From Nansenia antarctica (Eukaryota; Chordata; Actinopteri; Argentiniformes; Microstomatidae), in the NCBI GenBank assembly GCA_963989245.1, contig OZ022340.1, positions 51,920,851 to 51,984,850 of the forward strand: a stretch of DNA of 64,000 nt, written 5' to 3'. The notes below the pieces were generated by a model that was given only the letters and a program-made list of their open reading frames with translations, was not told the DNA's origin and did not search any database. The position numbers were made by a program, and so were the translations under genes. This document shows, piece after piece, positions 1 to 12,624 of this stretch. Position 1 is the stretch's first letter. The number at the start of each line of letters is the position of its first letter.

Positions 1-38
1 GCAATAAAAGTCTTCTGATTCTGATTCTGATTCTGATA
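1..38 (+). repeat. Short hexamer-repeat tail of a retroposon
   Basis: An AATAAA-like motif is followed by about four copies of CTGATT. This resembles the 3' tail of a LINE or SINE cut off by the window edge. No coding part is visible, so the family is not named. Positions 39-548 hold only AT-rich sequence with no gene I can support. Confidence 0.3.
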
Positions 39-548
39 TGAATGTTCAGTTGTGATATGAAGTAGCCAACAATTCTCATGTCGACCATGATAATAATAGG
101 CTACAACAGGGTTGTACATAGATATACGCAGATTCATATTTGGATAGTTGATTTTGGCACCATTGTATAGTAGCCAATTGCAGAGAGTATACATTATTTT
201 GTTTGTTTACTGCACATTATAAATGAAATGAAAATAGCTGTTGTGAAAAGTGAAAATGAAGTGTGTTCATGTTGCAGTGAAATCTATTTACATAGATATA
301 TCAGATGTGATATTTCTACTACAAACGAACACAGAGAGACAGATAATTCAAGTAACATTTTTATTTACTTGCAATGTTCACTTCAATTCTTCCAAGTAAA
401 AAGTATGGTAATTAATATGAACACCAATATATATTTAAAAAAAGTAGAAAGTGAATAGGAGGTCGCCGGAGCGCTCAGCGTGGGCGCTGTCAGGTAGACA
501 GGGCAGGAGAGGCATCAGGCCTGGCCATGGGACAGATGTGAATGATGG

Positions 549-3094
549 GAATGATGTGCTGGGCGTGCGAGGGAGCGTGCTTATTCTGGCAGATTGTGAA
601 ATATTAAAACCAATAACATTCTGAATGATTTATCATTCTGTACTCTTTCTCTCCTTTCTTTCATGTATTTTCTTTTCTTTTTCTCAATTAGTAGTCTCCT
701 AATCTCGCTACAGTTTGAGCGAGACTGTAACTGTCATTGTTTGAATGAATGAATGAATGGTCTTTATTTGTCATTGATATAGTACAGGTACCAAACAACG
801 AAATTTGGGAGGGGGGGCTCCCCTGGTGCTAGGAAACTAGGTGCTAGGAACTGGTGCTATAACTGTGTTCATGTTATAATGTTTAGTGAACGAACAATTG
901 TTAGGTGTTTGCCACAAATCGGAATTATCTTGCCGTGAAATGTGTACATCAAATAACATGATGTCGGCGATCTACTAGAACTGCGGGACGACTGCAATGT
1001 AGGCTACCATATATATCTGCCATATCATACCGTTTTATATTGAAAAATATGATGGTAAATAAATACATGTGGGACCGATGTATGATATGGCAGAGGTGTG
1101 GTGTGTATCAGTCTGTCTCGTTCCAGCGAGTCAACTCGTGTTGACTCAATAAGACATGCGCTTGATGGGGGGAGTGTTGATGGCTGTCGATCGTTTCCGA
1201 TCAATGAACAAAGACATCGGGTTCCCCCCGCTCCACCACGTTTCAACGGTGTGTTTCTGTAACCATTTTCTCCTCCTTGTTGCATAAAACAAATTTAGAC
1301 CACTATATAAATATAGACCACTATGTATAAATAATAATCCACAGATCTCTTTTGACATCACAACAATGTCAACACAATCACAACAGAATCTTATTTTATC
1401 CAACCAGGTTTTATATTTTGATTATGACATCATGTCTTTCAACATTGTCACACTTTTCATTACACACATTAGCGGCATCAAAAATGATGTGCTGGGCGTG
1501 CGAGGGAGCGTGCTTATTCTGGCAGATTGTGAAATATTAAAACCAATAACATTCTGAATGATTTATCATTCTGTACTCTTTCTCTCCTTTCTTTCATGTA
1601 TTTTCTTTTCTTTTTCTCAATTAGTAGTCTCCTAATCTCGCTACAGTTTGAGCGAGACTGTAACTGTCATTGTTTGAATGAATGAATGAATGGTCTTTAT
1701 TTGTCATTGATATAGTACAGGTACCAAACAAAGAAATTTGGGAGGGGGGGCTCCCCTGGTGCTAGGAAACTAGGTGCTAGGAACTGGTGCTATAACTGTG
1801 TTCATGTTATAATGTTTAGTGAACGAACAATTGTTAGGTGTTTGCCACAAATCGGAATTATCTTGCCGTGAAATGTGTACATCAAATAACATGATGTCGG
1901 CGATCTACTAGAACTGCGGGACGACTGCAATGTAGGCTACCATATATATCTGCCATATCATACCGTTTTATATTGAAAAATATGATGGTAAATAAATACA
2001 TGTGGGACCGATGTATGATATGGCAGAGGTGTGGTGTGTATCAGTCTGTCTCGTTCCAGCGAGTCAACTCGTGTTGACTCAATAAGACATGCGCTTGATG
2101 GGGGGAGTGTTGATGGCTGTCGATCGTTTCCGATCAATGAACAAAGACATCGGGTTCCCCCCGCTCCACCACGTTTCAACGGTGTGTTTCTGTAACCATT
2201 TTCTCCTCCTTGTTGCATAAAACAAATTTAGACCACTATATAAATATAGACCACTATGTATAAATAATAATCCACAGATCTCTTTTGACATCACAACAAT
2301 GTCAACACAATCACAACAGAATCTTATTTTATCCAACCAGGTTTTATATTTTGATTATGACATCATGTCTTTCAACATTGTCACACTTTTCATTACACAC
2401 ATTAGCGGCATCAAAAATGATGTGCTGGGCGTGCGAGGGAGCGTGCTTATTCTGGCAGATTGTGAAATATTAAAACCAATAACATTCTGAATGATTTATC
2501 ATTCTGTACTCTTTCTCTCCTTTCTTTCATGTATTTTCTTTTCTTTTTCTCAATTAGTAGTCTCCTAATCTCGCTACAGTTTGAGCGAGACTGTAACTGT
2601 CATTGTTTGAATGAATGAATGAATGGTCTTTATTTGTCATTGATATAGTACAGGTACCAAACAACGAAATTTGGGAGGGGGGGCTCCCCTGGTGCTAGGA
2701 AACTAGGTGCTAGGAACTGGTGCTATAACTGTGTTCATGTTATAATGTTTAGTGAACGAACAATTGTTAGGTGTTTGCCACAAATCGGAATTATCTTGCC
2801 GTGAAATGTGTACATCAAATAACATGATGTCGGCGATCTACTAGAACTGCGGGACGACTGCAATGTAGGCTACCATATATATCTGCCATATCATACCGTT
2901 TTATATTGAAAAATATGATGGTAAATAAATACATGTGGGACCGATGTATGATATGGCAGAGGTGTGGTGTGTATCAGTCTGTCTCGTTCCAGCGAGTCAA
3001 CTCGTGTTGACTCAATAAGACATGCGCTTGATGGGGGGAGTGTTGATGGCTGTCGATCGTTTCCGATCAATGAACAAAGACATCGGGTTCCCCC
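549..3094 (+). repeat. 933-bp tandem repeat, about 2.7 copies
   Basis: Three consecutive copies (from about 549, 1482 and 2415) are nearly identical over 933 bp; the last stops near 3094. One difference is visible in the motif ACCAAACAACG (ACCAAACAAAG in copy 2). Each unit contains a minus-strand L2 3' end with a (GAAT)n tail, the same motif found at 8.6, 41.0, 43.4 and 60.5 kb. Short ORFs recur at the same place in each copy but match no known protein. The similarity implies a recent tandem duplication or an assembly duplication. Confidence 0.9.
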
Positions 3095-3819
3095 GCAGTC
3101 ACAGTGCTACATGAAAATATCTAGCCACACACCACATAGCATACCTCCGCCCTATATGTATTTATCATCATATTTCTCAATATAAAACGGAGGTACGATA
3201 TATGGCAGATATATGTATGGTATATTATGGCAGTTTCTGGCGCCTGTCCCGTTCTGTTGTTCAAAGAATATAATATAAAACGCATCACTGCACTGCTGTC
3301 TGTCCTGTGTTGTTTTGTTTGCATTGCATTTTAGCACAGTGCGCCGATTAGATAGAAGATGTTCTACAGAGGGTGATGTAACCCCTCCCTCCCCTCCCTT
3401 CCCCCACCCCTCCCCTGCTGTTGTGTCTCGATACCTGGTCAACACAGCTTGTACGAATATTATATAACGAACGGATATTTATAATAGACCTACAGTATAT
3501 AATGTATTATTGTTTTTTCTGAGCAGTCCCACTCAGAATTTTTCATTTTATTCGACAGATCTAGTGAAGTCGCGTTGTGCATTGAATGACACTATTTATA
3601 GCGCTGTAAATTTTCAAATAATGCAATAGGATATATATATGAATTTACAGAAACATATCATCATGAATGGAAACACGCAAGAGCGTGTATTTGACAAATA
3701 AAGTGTGCGTGTGTTGTGGTCCATCCAGGCAGGAGAGAGAGTTGGGGGCAGCCAAGCGGGTTTCAAAGACGGCTCTCCCGCTTACTAAGCTTACAGCAGT
3801 CGCAGGCTTGTGCATCTAT

Positions 3820-4930
3820 GTGAAGCTCATAATTATAATAACACAATATTGCAATATGTATTACTATTATTTGTTGCAACCATCATTCATTAGTAGCCTA
3901 ATGAAAACTCCTGCAGTCCGGATCAATCTCCTCTCCACTTTACCGTGCATGCACGCGCTCCTGTGAGATCATTCAAGTTTAAAGTATTTGTCATTATACC
4001 AAATACAATTATATAATGTAATCAAAATAAAAAGAATGAACATATTCAGCCATTCCATATAATAACATATATTATAGCAGTTGCAGGGGCAGACAGGCTG
4101 ACGTTACCGGCGAATTTCACGACAAATAAACAGACTTTATCACTGTGAAGCTCATAATTATGATAACACAATATTGCAATATTTATTACTATTCTTTTTT
4201 AATAATGATAATCAATCATCATTCATTAGTAGCCTAATGAAAACTCCTGCAGTCCGGATCAATCTCCTCTCCACTTTACCGTGCATGCACGCGCTCCTGT
4301 GAGATCATTCAAGTTTCAAGTATTTGTCATTATACCAAATACAATTATATAATGTAATCAAAATAAAAAGAATGAACATATTCAGCCATTCCATATAATA
4401 ACATATATTATAGCAGTTGCAGGGGCAGACAGGCTGACGTTACCGGCGAATTTCACGACAAATAAACAGACTTTATCACTGTGAAGCTCATAATTATGAT
4501 AACACAATATTGCAATATTTATTACTATTCTTTTTTAATAATGATAATCAATCATCATTCATTAGTAGCCTAATGAAAACTCCTGCAGTCCGGATCAATC
4601 TCCTCTCCACTTTACCGTGCATGCACGCGCTCCTGTGAGATCATTCAAGTTTCAAGTATTTGTCATTATACCAAATACAATTATATAATGTAATCAAAAT
4701 AAAAAGAATGAACATATTCAGCCATTCCATATAATAACATATAATATAGCAGTTGCAGGGGCAGACAGGCTGACGTTACCAGCGAATTTCACAACAAATA
4801 AACAGACTTTATCACTGTGAAGCTCATAATTATGATAACACAATATTGCAATATTTATTACTTTTCTTTTTTAATAATGATAATCAACTTTCATTCATTA
4901 GTAAAGCTCCCGCAGTCACAATCAATCTCC
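3820..4930 (+). repeat. 336-bp tandem repeat, about 3.3 copies
   Basis: Units start at 3820, 4145, 4481 and 4817, each with GTGAAGCTCATAATTAT. The first is 325 bp, the next two are 336 bp and the last is partial and more diverged. The unit is AT-rich with no coding potential. It behaves like a small local satellite. Confidence 0.88.
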
Positions 4931-6263
4931 TCTCCATATATATAATTTCCCCACTTCTCTGCTTCTCTGCGCATAGGAACTTTATATGCATTTTTAGAGG
5001 TAGCCTAGTGATCTTGTAATTTTCTCTTCTTGTGTGACATCGCCATCCAGCGATCTTTGTGCGTCAGTTCACACTCTCCCATTGTGAAGAGTGGTCGTGT
5101 GATTCGACACCTCGTCGCGCTAAAAGTAGGTAAAAAAACGTCGCTGTCCTAGTGTTAAAGACTGTGCTTCCTGGAATCCTCGAACGCTATGCAATCAGGG
5201 CCCATCTTCTGCGGCCCGTCGGTGACAGTGTGTCCACTCTCTACTTACGTTTCTTTAGATGAGATTTTTTTCTGTTTTTTTTGTTTTTTTCTCCCCCCCC
5301 CCCCCTCTCACTTCCTGGAAAAAGTGTCATGCTCTGAAACGAAGTATGACATGGACATACATCAACAAACGGATCCATTTAGACGCTGTAGACACACGCT
5401 CCGGTGTCAACTCTGAGAATGTCAGTGGTGTCGCGCTTCGATTCTCCTTCCCTTCCCTCTCTCGGTCCCTCCTTCCCTCCTGCTTAGGTTTTTTTTATAT
5501 CTATATCTATATATTTTGAGAGCGATGCGTCGGCATATCATCATTTTACCATAATTATTATTGAGTTAGGCTTTGTAAATATTTTTGAATGAACACTGAA
5601 TTATCTTGGTTGTCCTGACACGCTGAAAACCTTTTTGAACATGTCCTCCTTGTTTTGTTGCACAACCACCCCCCCCCCATCCACCCTCCCTCCCTCACCA
5701 CACCCAATTTTATATAGGATCGTATATATTAGTGCCACACGTACTGCAATTGTTTTACAACTTACTCTCAGAGGGTCCTCTCAGTTAAAACGCTTTGAAA
5801 GCTGCCTTTAAAGAAAAAACAACCAGTGGTAAATGCATCTCCAATACAGGACAGTCATGCTCTGTGGAGCAGTAGGATTGACGTTTTATAAAATGTAAAA
5901 AAACAAACAGCCAAATGAAACAGTCTGTCAAAACGTGCTGCTGTGATATTATTTTTTTTTTTTTTAGACACATAACCAATGTATGAGAAAACGACAAAAA
6001 AAGCCTTATGTTTTTTATGGTCTGTGTTTTTTTTGTTTCTTTCTGGTTCCTACTGCAGTCTCCTCGCGACAGGAAGCCGTCACACTGGCTGTCACGTTTT
6101 TGTCACATTTGATAGCTTTACTAGGGGGCCAAATCTCCAGTCTTTCCTCGATTCCTTACGTCCATTGCTGTCCTTCCTCTTCACACTCATTGGAGGAGGT
6201 CTCTTAGTTTCCTGCTCTCAGACCCTCTCAAGAGAAGACTCAAGAGATTTGGCCCAGGGCTCC
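4931..6263. other. Noncoding stretch without recognisable gene
   Basis: The sequence is AT-rich with homopolymer runs (a T-rich tract then C-run near 5265-5308, another C-run near 5670). No splice-bounded exon, transposon protein or RNA gene could be supported. Confidence 0.5.
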
Positions 6264-6268
6264 AGCAG

Positions 6269-6447
<179 letters not shown>

Positions 6448-6611
6448 CACCTCCCATACGTTCTCACTCTATAGAGGCGCGTTGAGATTATGAACAGTGG
6501 TGAGACATTAGATGTCCTTCTCTTGTTTGGATCACCTCAGCCTTAAACTCTTAATCTCAGACTGTAGCCTTTTCTTTGCACATTAAGTCACACTGTCTGT
6601 CTGCATGGCCC

Positions 6612-6612
<1 letters not shown>

Positions 6613-6642
<30 letters not shown>
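6613..6642 (+). repeat. CA microsatellite
   Basis: A run of about fourteen CA dinucleotides, followed by degenerate CA-rich sequence up to about 6710. Confidence 0.9.
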
Positions 6643-6646
<4 letters not shown>

Positions 6647-6853
6647 TGCGTGCACATATACTTTGACGCACGCATGCAGGTGCACATACATATTGAGACA
6701 CACACACACATCCTGTCACTACAGAAACATTGATGAATGGTTGCCGCTACATCAGGGCGGGGCGTTAGCGGTCCTTGCCACAAAAAAAATGTTTTGAATA
6801 GCTAACGCCCCGCTCAACAAACAAAAATAATAACTCAACATGAGGGCAGGAAT

Positions 6854-7051
6854 GTACACTGAATGACTGTTTACTGAGCAGATGCTTTGAGCGATGCCTT
6901 CGATTCATAGTAGGGCCGCAGTTCTTGTTTAGCTTTTTTTTTTTTTTTAAATGTTCACTGAATGACTGTTTACTGAGCAGATGCTTTGAGCGATGCCTTC
7001 GATTCATAGTAGGGCCGCAGTTCTTGTTAAGCTTTTTTTTTTTTTTTTATG
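6854..7051 (+). repeat. 99-bp direct duplication
   Basis: Two near-identical 99-bp units start with CACTGAATGACTG at 6857 and TCACTGAATGACTG near 6955. Each ends in a T-tract of about 16 bases. No coding function is seen. Confidence 0.88.
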
Positions 7052-8234
7052 TTCTTGCTTTGGTTGAATGTGATGGGAAAAATAGCGATGTGTCATTGCC
7101 TTTGATATAAAACTATAGAAATACTTGGGGTACTGCTGTATGTGTCCTCCTCCAAGGGAAAACGCTTCATTGTGATCCAGTGTTTGGAACATGGAGAGTG
7201 GTCTTTCTCTGGAGTAGGGGGTGGGTCAGGGAGGGGTTGGGGGGAGGGGGTGGAGTGTGAGCTACAGATCAGCCTGATTGAGTGATACGTGACTATACAA
7301 TATTGTACATAACTTAAGAGTTCACTCTGTGAGTGCACATTTGATACATTTATTCATTTTTAAATGTAAGCATTTAATAAAACGATGTATTTGAGACCTT
7401 GGCAAGACGGACGGTGTACGGGGAGTAACGGCTTCAGTCCAGTTCTAGTTCAGAAGTCTTGCCTGTTCTCTTCTGGAGGGTTCTGGGGGCTCTTTTTAAG
7501 GATGCTCTATTGTTTGGACTTTTTTTGTCAAGTTAATCCAGACATCCTTGCATGATTTGGGGGGGGGTTTCCCGGTTTCCCGGTTTGGCTGCACTTGAGT
7601 TCACTTGGGTTTACATTTGAAATGTGCATGTGTATTTATACACAAACTTCAATAAAGTTGTGTAAAGCCTTCTGTGACTCTACCCTCTGTTCTTTCCCTC
7701 TGTGTGCTGAGGCTGGTGAAGGTAGGAAATCAGAATCCCATTGTAATGAATGGGATGAGGGGTTCCTCATTCCATCCCATGCATAGGCTATGCAGTGAAA
7801 GTGAGTGTAAGTAAGTGTGTGAGTTTATTCTGTTGTTTATGCTTATATCTAGTATTGTGTTGAGGAGCAATGGAAATGAATCAAGAAATTGATAGAGTAG
7901 GCTAACTTACATTATCATTGTTCTATATGCAACAGAACAGATCACCCAGCATTGCTAATGAAAAGAATCAACGAATGTGAGTCTAATACCAATACTTGCT
8001 CAATAGGTCTTAACATCTATTAAAAGTGGTCTTCAATGTAACTTGTTGAAACCTGCAGGAACCCGCAAAATTAGGAACAGGTTGCTTACATGAATTATGA
8101 GGGTGTTAAGGTCAGGGCCATCGCTACTTACACGCCCATCATTGTTAGACCACTGTTAATGCTAGAGCTAACCATCTACGGGACAAAAAGAAAAGTGTCA
8201 CCTTTTTGGACCATCACCAGTTTGCACCCCTGTG
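7052..8234. other. Noncoding stretch; possible MITE fragment
   Basis: No gene is recognisable. Around 7705-7785 the motif GAGGCTGGTGAAGGTAG and a GGAATGAG/CTCATTCC pair resemble the small foldback element at 25590-25760, so this may be a second, shorter copy. Several AATAAA motifs occur without an associated ORF. Confidence 0.4.
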
Positions 8235-8452
8235 TTAAGTAGTTGTATAACAAAAAGCTCGGCAGTCATAGGAATAATTACAATTATTTATTAACATTTT
8301 AATACTGTTAAGTAGTTGTATAACAAAAAGCTCTGCAGTCATAGGAATAATTACAATTATTTATTAACATTTTAATACTGTTAAGTAGTTGTATAACAAA
8401 AAGCTCTGCAGTCATAGGAATAATTACAATTATTTATTAACATTTTAAATAC
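8235..8452 (+). repeat. 73-bp tandem repeat, 3 copies
   Basis: Units begin with TTAAGTAGTTGTATAAC at 8235, 8308 and 8381. They are AT-rich, noncoding and almost identical. Confidence 0.92.
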
Positions 8453-8591
8453 AAACAATATCAAATATCACTCAATATAACACCACTGTAAAAAAAATTG
8501 CAGACAATGCAATAGGGAAGAGAGAGAAAGACACACACACGCACAAGAGAAATGTGAGACATGGTACAGCAACACATGTAAAAGATGGCTA

Positions 8592-9229
8592 TATGAATGA
8601 ATGAATGAATGAATGAATGAATGGTCTTTATTGTCATTGCTACAGTACAGGTACCAAACAACGAAATTTAGGAGGGGTGGCTCCCCTGGTGTTAGGAAAG
8701 AAAAAAAAAACTTTTAAAAAAAATCACAAGAAGGGAAGGAGCTGGTTTACATAAATAAAGGCTATGTACACTATCCACTGTACTATACTGTACAGATAGA
8801 CGACTAGGGTTGTCATATTGCACAATAGTGTTATTGCACATTTATTTAAAGTGTCGCAGTTTGCAGGTTTGAAATGTACATATTTGTGCCTCAGCACTAC
8901 ACCTGATTTTTTTTCAGTCCAGCAGCTGCCATCAATCCGTCCAGACTGTCCAGGGCCCAGAACCTAGGTCTTTGCTGTGTTCAGGGCCTGGACGGCCCTG
9001 TGGTAGAAGCTGTTCTTCAGTCTGTTTGTCCTTGCGGCCAAGGTCCTGAACCGCCTTTTCGAGGGCAGCCGGGTAAAGTGTTCGTACCCAGGGTGGGTAG
9101 GGTCCCTGGAGATCTTGGAGGCCTTCCTGAGACAGCGTGTGTTGTACAGCTCTTCCAGAGAGGGGAGGGGGGCGCCGGTGATCTTCTGTGCTGTTCTCAC
9201 GACTCTCTGTAGCGCATTTCTCTCCGCGG
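8592..9229 (-). mobile_element. 5'-truncated L2-clade LINE, 3' end
   Basis: Read on the minus strand, this holds the last ~90 codons of a LINE ORF2 (motifs APLPSLEELY, LRKASKISRDP, NTAKT then stop), a 3' UTR, and a (GAAT)n tail at about 8597-8620 where the element starts on the plus strand. It is almost identical to the copy at 41.0-41.8 kb. The L2 similarity breaks at about 9229, where the DIRS sequence starts, so the LINE is truncated into, or inserted beside, the DIRS element. The L2 (CR1-superfamily) call rests on the ORF2 type and short-repeat tail and is from recall. Confidence 0.85.
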
Positions 9230-9232
9230 TAG

Positions 9233-10290
9233 ACGGTGTCTCACTGGAACCAGTCGCAGTCGTGCGAACCACCTCTGCAGTCTGCGCATGTGTAATAGGC
9301 CTAAGGGGACCACTACATGGGCTGCAAACATCAGTCCTAGTAAGGACATCCTTGACAGAGCGGTGATTGTATTTGTCACTCGACACACCCGGAGAGCTGA
9401 CGTCAGTGTCGCTCTCCGTGGTGCCGATAAACTGGCCCTCATCCCGGCAGTATCCAACTGAATGCCTAGATAGGAAAACTGTTGAGCCGGCCACGGAGCA
9501 CTCTTTGTCCAGTTGACAGCTAACCCCAGCTGAGTGAGGTGCTGCACCAGTGAGGTTGCGTCCCGAATGGCTCGATTTGGGCATTGGGCCAAGACCAGTA
9601 GGTCGTCGAGATATGCTAATATGCTTATCCCGTTTCGCCTCAGTGGTTCGAGTGCTGTCTGCACGCATTTGGAGAAAGTTCGAGGAGCAAGCGCGCACCC
9701 GAAGGGCAGGCGCGTGTACTCGTAAACCTTCCCTTGGAAGGCAAAACGTAGAAATTTCCTGTGCCTCTCTGTGATTGGCACACGAAATACGCGACCCTCA
9801 GGTCTATGCTGATTCCGCCCTTCTGTATACAAGACAGGAGGCGCCTCGTCGTCAATCTACGAAAAGGGCGTTTCGCCACTCTCTCGTTGAGGACCCTTAA
9901 AACTAGTATGGGTCTCATGTCTCCCGATTTCTTTGGGACAAGGAAATACGGGGAGTACCACCTCATGTCCCACTGGTCCCTCGGAACCAATGTCACTGCG
10001 CCCTTTGTTAGGAGATTCGTAATCTCCTCCTGGAGCGCACGTGTTTTTATCGGGCAGGACAAAAAACAGTCTCTCTCACGCCCCTGAAGGGCGGAGGAGG
10101 CTGAATGAACTGTAGTGCATATCCCCTCCTCAATGTCCTGTCTAGCCAGCCCGACAGAATACCTGTCCCTTCTAGCCATTCTGCATAACGCAACGACAGC
10201 TGCACACCGAGGAGGTGGCACAGCCCAAGGTGGGGTCATTTCGAAAGGGATGGGCTGCCGTCTGTAAAGAGTGTTTGTTATGTGTAACAA
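9233..10290 (-). pseudogene. DIRS reverse transcriptase, frameshifted
   Basis: Two overlapping minus-strand frames carry consecutive RT parts. The upstream frame (about 9640-10290) holds the palm/fingers part with PYFLVPKKSGDMRPI and a conserved DxR-like segment. The downstream frame (about 9233-9832) holds YEYTRLPFGCALAPRTFSK and the catalytic YLDDLL box. Passing from one to the other needs a frame change near 9700-9800. The second frame ends at the L2 junction, so the C-terminal RT and RNase H domains are lost. The motifs are of DIRS type rather than LINE or retroviral type. This is a relic, without a single continuous ORF. Confidence 0.8.
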
Positions 10291-11115
10291 TGCTCTTTAT
10301 TGACGCAGGTTTATTATGCCTGATAATCAAAGAACCGGCCGCACGCTCATGAGCTGGGCCAGGACTTGATAGACATGGAGGGGTTTTTGATGTAAATAAC
10401 GGTCCCTCTATACGGCTACATACAGGGGTGTTTAACCCGCTACGTGTCGTGATAGGGGTAAGTCCGTCAGGCAGAGAGCTGGCCACACGCCGGTAAGCTG
10501 GGCCAGTCTCCGCTTTGTTTCTAACCGGTAGCGAGTCGACCACACTCTGACAAGGCAGGTCGATCTCCGCTCTTGTAGATAACGGTCCCTCTATACGGCT
10601 ACAGACAGGGGTGTTTAACCCGCCTCGTGTCGTGATAGGGGTAAGTCCGCTAGGCAGAGAGCTGGCCACACGCCGGTAAGCTGGGCCAGTCTCCGCTTTG
10701 TTTCTAACCGGTAGCGATTTGACCACACTCTGACAAGGCAGGTGGGTCTCCGCTCTGGTAGATACCATGGAAAATCCTCCTTAGGGATGGTTTGCCGTCT
10801 GTAAAGAGTGTTTGTTTTGAGTAACAATGCCCTTTATCGACGTAGGTTTATTATGCCTGATAACCAAAAAACCGGCCGCACGCTCATGAGCTGGGCCAGG
10901 TCTTGATAGACATGGAGGAGTTTTTGATGTAAATAACGGTCCCTCCATACGGCTACAGACAGGGGTGTTTAACCCCTTTGTGTCGTGATAGGGGTTAGTC
11001 CGCTAGGCAGAGAGCTGGCCACACGCTGGTAAGCTGGGCCAGTCTCCGCTTTGTTTCTAACCGGTAGCGATTGGACCACACTCTGACAAGGCAGGTGGGT
11101 CTCCGCTCTGGTAGA
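10246..11115 (-). repeat. Internal duplications in DIRS linker
   Basis: A segment starting with GGTCCCTCTATACGGCTAC occurs at 10401 and 10584 (period 183) and again at 10939 with one change. A larger unit with CTGCCGTCTGTAAAGAGTG recurs about 538 bp apart (near 10256 and 10794). On the minus strand the repeats encode a repeated peptide containing LPCQSVV, PVRNKAETGPAY and ASSLPSGLTPITT. The duplications lie between the gag-like and RT parts. Confidence 0.85.
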
Positions 11116-11378
11116 TAACCTCCCAGTGGTCAGCGGCGGGGGCTGGGGATGCCGAGTGGGGCATGGCTCCGTCGGTAGAGGTGGAGCCAGTGCCGCATCA
11201 CGCCGAAAACTCCGTTTCGCAGCCGTTGACGGCCTAGTCGTCACCACGGCGGAAGAAGAAGAGGTGGAGAAACTCCGCCTCCGCTGCAGACAGACCGTTG
11301 GGTCGGTCTGTGGTGATTTTCGCAATGGCGGCGTTAAACACGGCGATGTTATTCGCCGCCGCCTGCGCACCGAGCTCA

Positions 11379-11894
11379 TCAGAGCTCTGATTCTGACACC
11401 GGCACCGACCACTCAGCTGGGTGAGGGCGGCGTGATGTCAGGGCCGGCTGAGCGGGCGGGACCATCCCTACTTGGGGAGGTGCCTGCCCAGAACGCCGCT
11501 CTGGGGCCTGTCCGGACGCATCATCGGCAGAGCTATTCGAGTCGGATAGCATCCCCGAGATAGCGCCCGCCAGGGGAACGCTCTCCTTGAACCAGGCCAT
11601 CCTCTTTCGCCTTTCCGCGACGGAAAGGAGGTGGAAGGGGAGGCAGCTGGGGGAGGCGACCAACGCCGCCTCGGCATGTTCGGGGCCGAGGCAGACGTGG
11701 CAGAAGTCGTGCTTGTCCTCCGCTGCTAGGAAATCGCAGCGGCAGGTGTCCCGGAGGAACTTCTTAGTGGTCGGCGGCGGACGATCCATCGCTGAAGGGA
11801 AAAGTCTCCTCCGCCGAAAAGTGTCCTCCGCTGCTTGGAAGTCGCAGCGGCAGGTGTCCCGGAGGAACTTCTCCATAGGCGGCGGACGATCCAT
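11379..11894 (-). pseudogene. DIRS gag-like ORF, N-terminal part
   Basis: A 171-codon minus-strand ORF carries HDFCHVCLGPEHAEAAL, a Cys/His arrangement that I recall from fish DIRS gag proteins. Its N-terminus has a duplicated module (KFLRDTCRCDF occurs twice, about 25 residues apart), matching a direct repeat in the DNA near 11725-11890. It starts about 115 bp downstream of the putative TATA box. The downstream part runs into the duplicated linker in other frames, so the complete gag is broken. The role would be structural/RNA binding; this is inferred from the family. Confidence 0.6.
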
Positions 11895-12008
11895 ATCTTG
11901 AAGGGAAAAGTCTGGTGGGTTCTCCAGTCTTAGTAGTCGTCCTTCTCAGTCTTCAGATATAAACCCGTGCTGAACTTTTTGGGAGAATGATGGAGCGAAG
12001 TACGCCCC

Positions 12009-12017
12009 TTTATATAG
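12009..12017 (-). promoter_or_regulatory. Putative TATA box of the DIRS element
   Basis: On the minus strand the sequence reads GCTATATAAAGG about 115 bp upstream of the gag-like ATG at 11894. Position and orientation fit a retrotransposon promoter. This is motif evidence only. Confidence 0.4.
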
Positions 12018-12060
12018 CACCCCAGGCGGGCGCAGGCATTGAAAAATTCAGTCATTGGCT

Positions 12061-12494
12061 ACTTTAGGTAGCGGGTAAACCAATAGGAGCAGAGCTCCCC
12101 TATGGGGCGGAGCTCCACGATATAGAACAGATCAAAGACCACATCTGTTGCTCTGTGTTCAACACCATCTTCTGCAACTGTCTCTGCCTGGGTCTTTTGG
12201 CTCTCATATGTTCGCGGAAGGTAAGAAGACTGATATTCATAAATCATAGATACCTGAACTAAACTGACACACAGCGTGACGTTAGAATTATAAGGTTCTA
12301 TATATCTCAATTTTTGTCAAAATTTAGTTTTTTACATAATCTGATCCATTATGTGTTTATTAATGCCTGTGTGGTGTTATTTTTTTAAGTGTTGACATTT
12401 TTTAGTTAGTAATTCATAAAATACAAAGGTTCCATCTCACAAAACATAATGGAATGTAAACACTTTGACGCTCAATATCTCTGAACTGCCGTAG
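12061..12494. other. Noncoding AT-rich spacer
   Basis: No exon, transposon protein or structured RNA could be supported. Confidence 0.45.
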
Positions 12495-12624
12495 ACGGAG
12501 ATAGAACCTTATCATTCTAAACGGAGATAGAACCTTATCATTCTAAACGGAGATAGGACCTTATCATTCTAAACGGAGATAGAACCTTATCATTCTAAAC
12601 GGAGATAGGACCTTATCATTCTAA
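12495..12624 (+). repeat. 26-bp tandem repeat, 5 copies
   Basis: The unit ACGGAGATAGAACCTTATCA begins at 12495, 12521, 12547, 12573 and 12599. AACC and GACC variants are present among the units. A 29-bp direct duplication (GACCTGAACTAAGAACAGCC) follows at 12661-12718. Confidence 0.92.

Larger units (their letters stand above)
9230..12060 (-). mobile_element. Degenerate DIRS-type retrotransposon
   Basis: Minus-strand order is: a promoter-like end with a TATA box near 12010, a gag-like ORF, a GC-rich linker with internal duplications, then reverse transcriptase. The RT and gag types match fish DIRS elements (tyrosine-recombinase retrotransposons). RNase H, methyltransferase and recombinase regions are missing, because the element is cut at 9229 where an L2 begins. 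Frames are broken, so it is not expected to move on its own. Confidence 0.75.

Noticed and set aside
1025..2490. Repeated 62-86 codon ORFs in both strands
   Set aside because: They recur because the 933-bp unit is repeated; no codon or motif evidence supports a gene.
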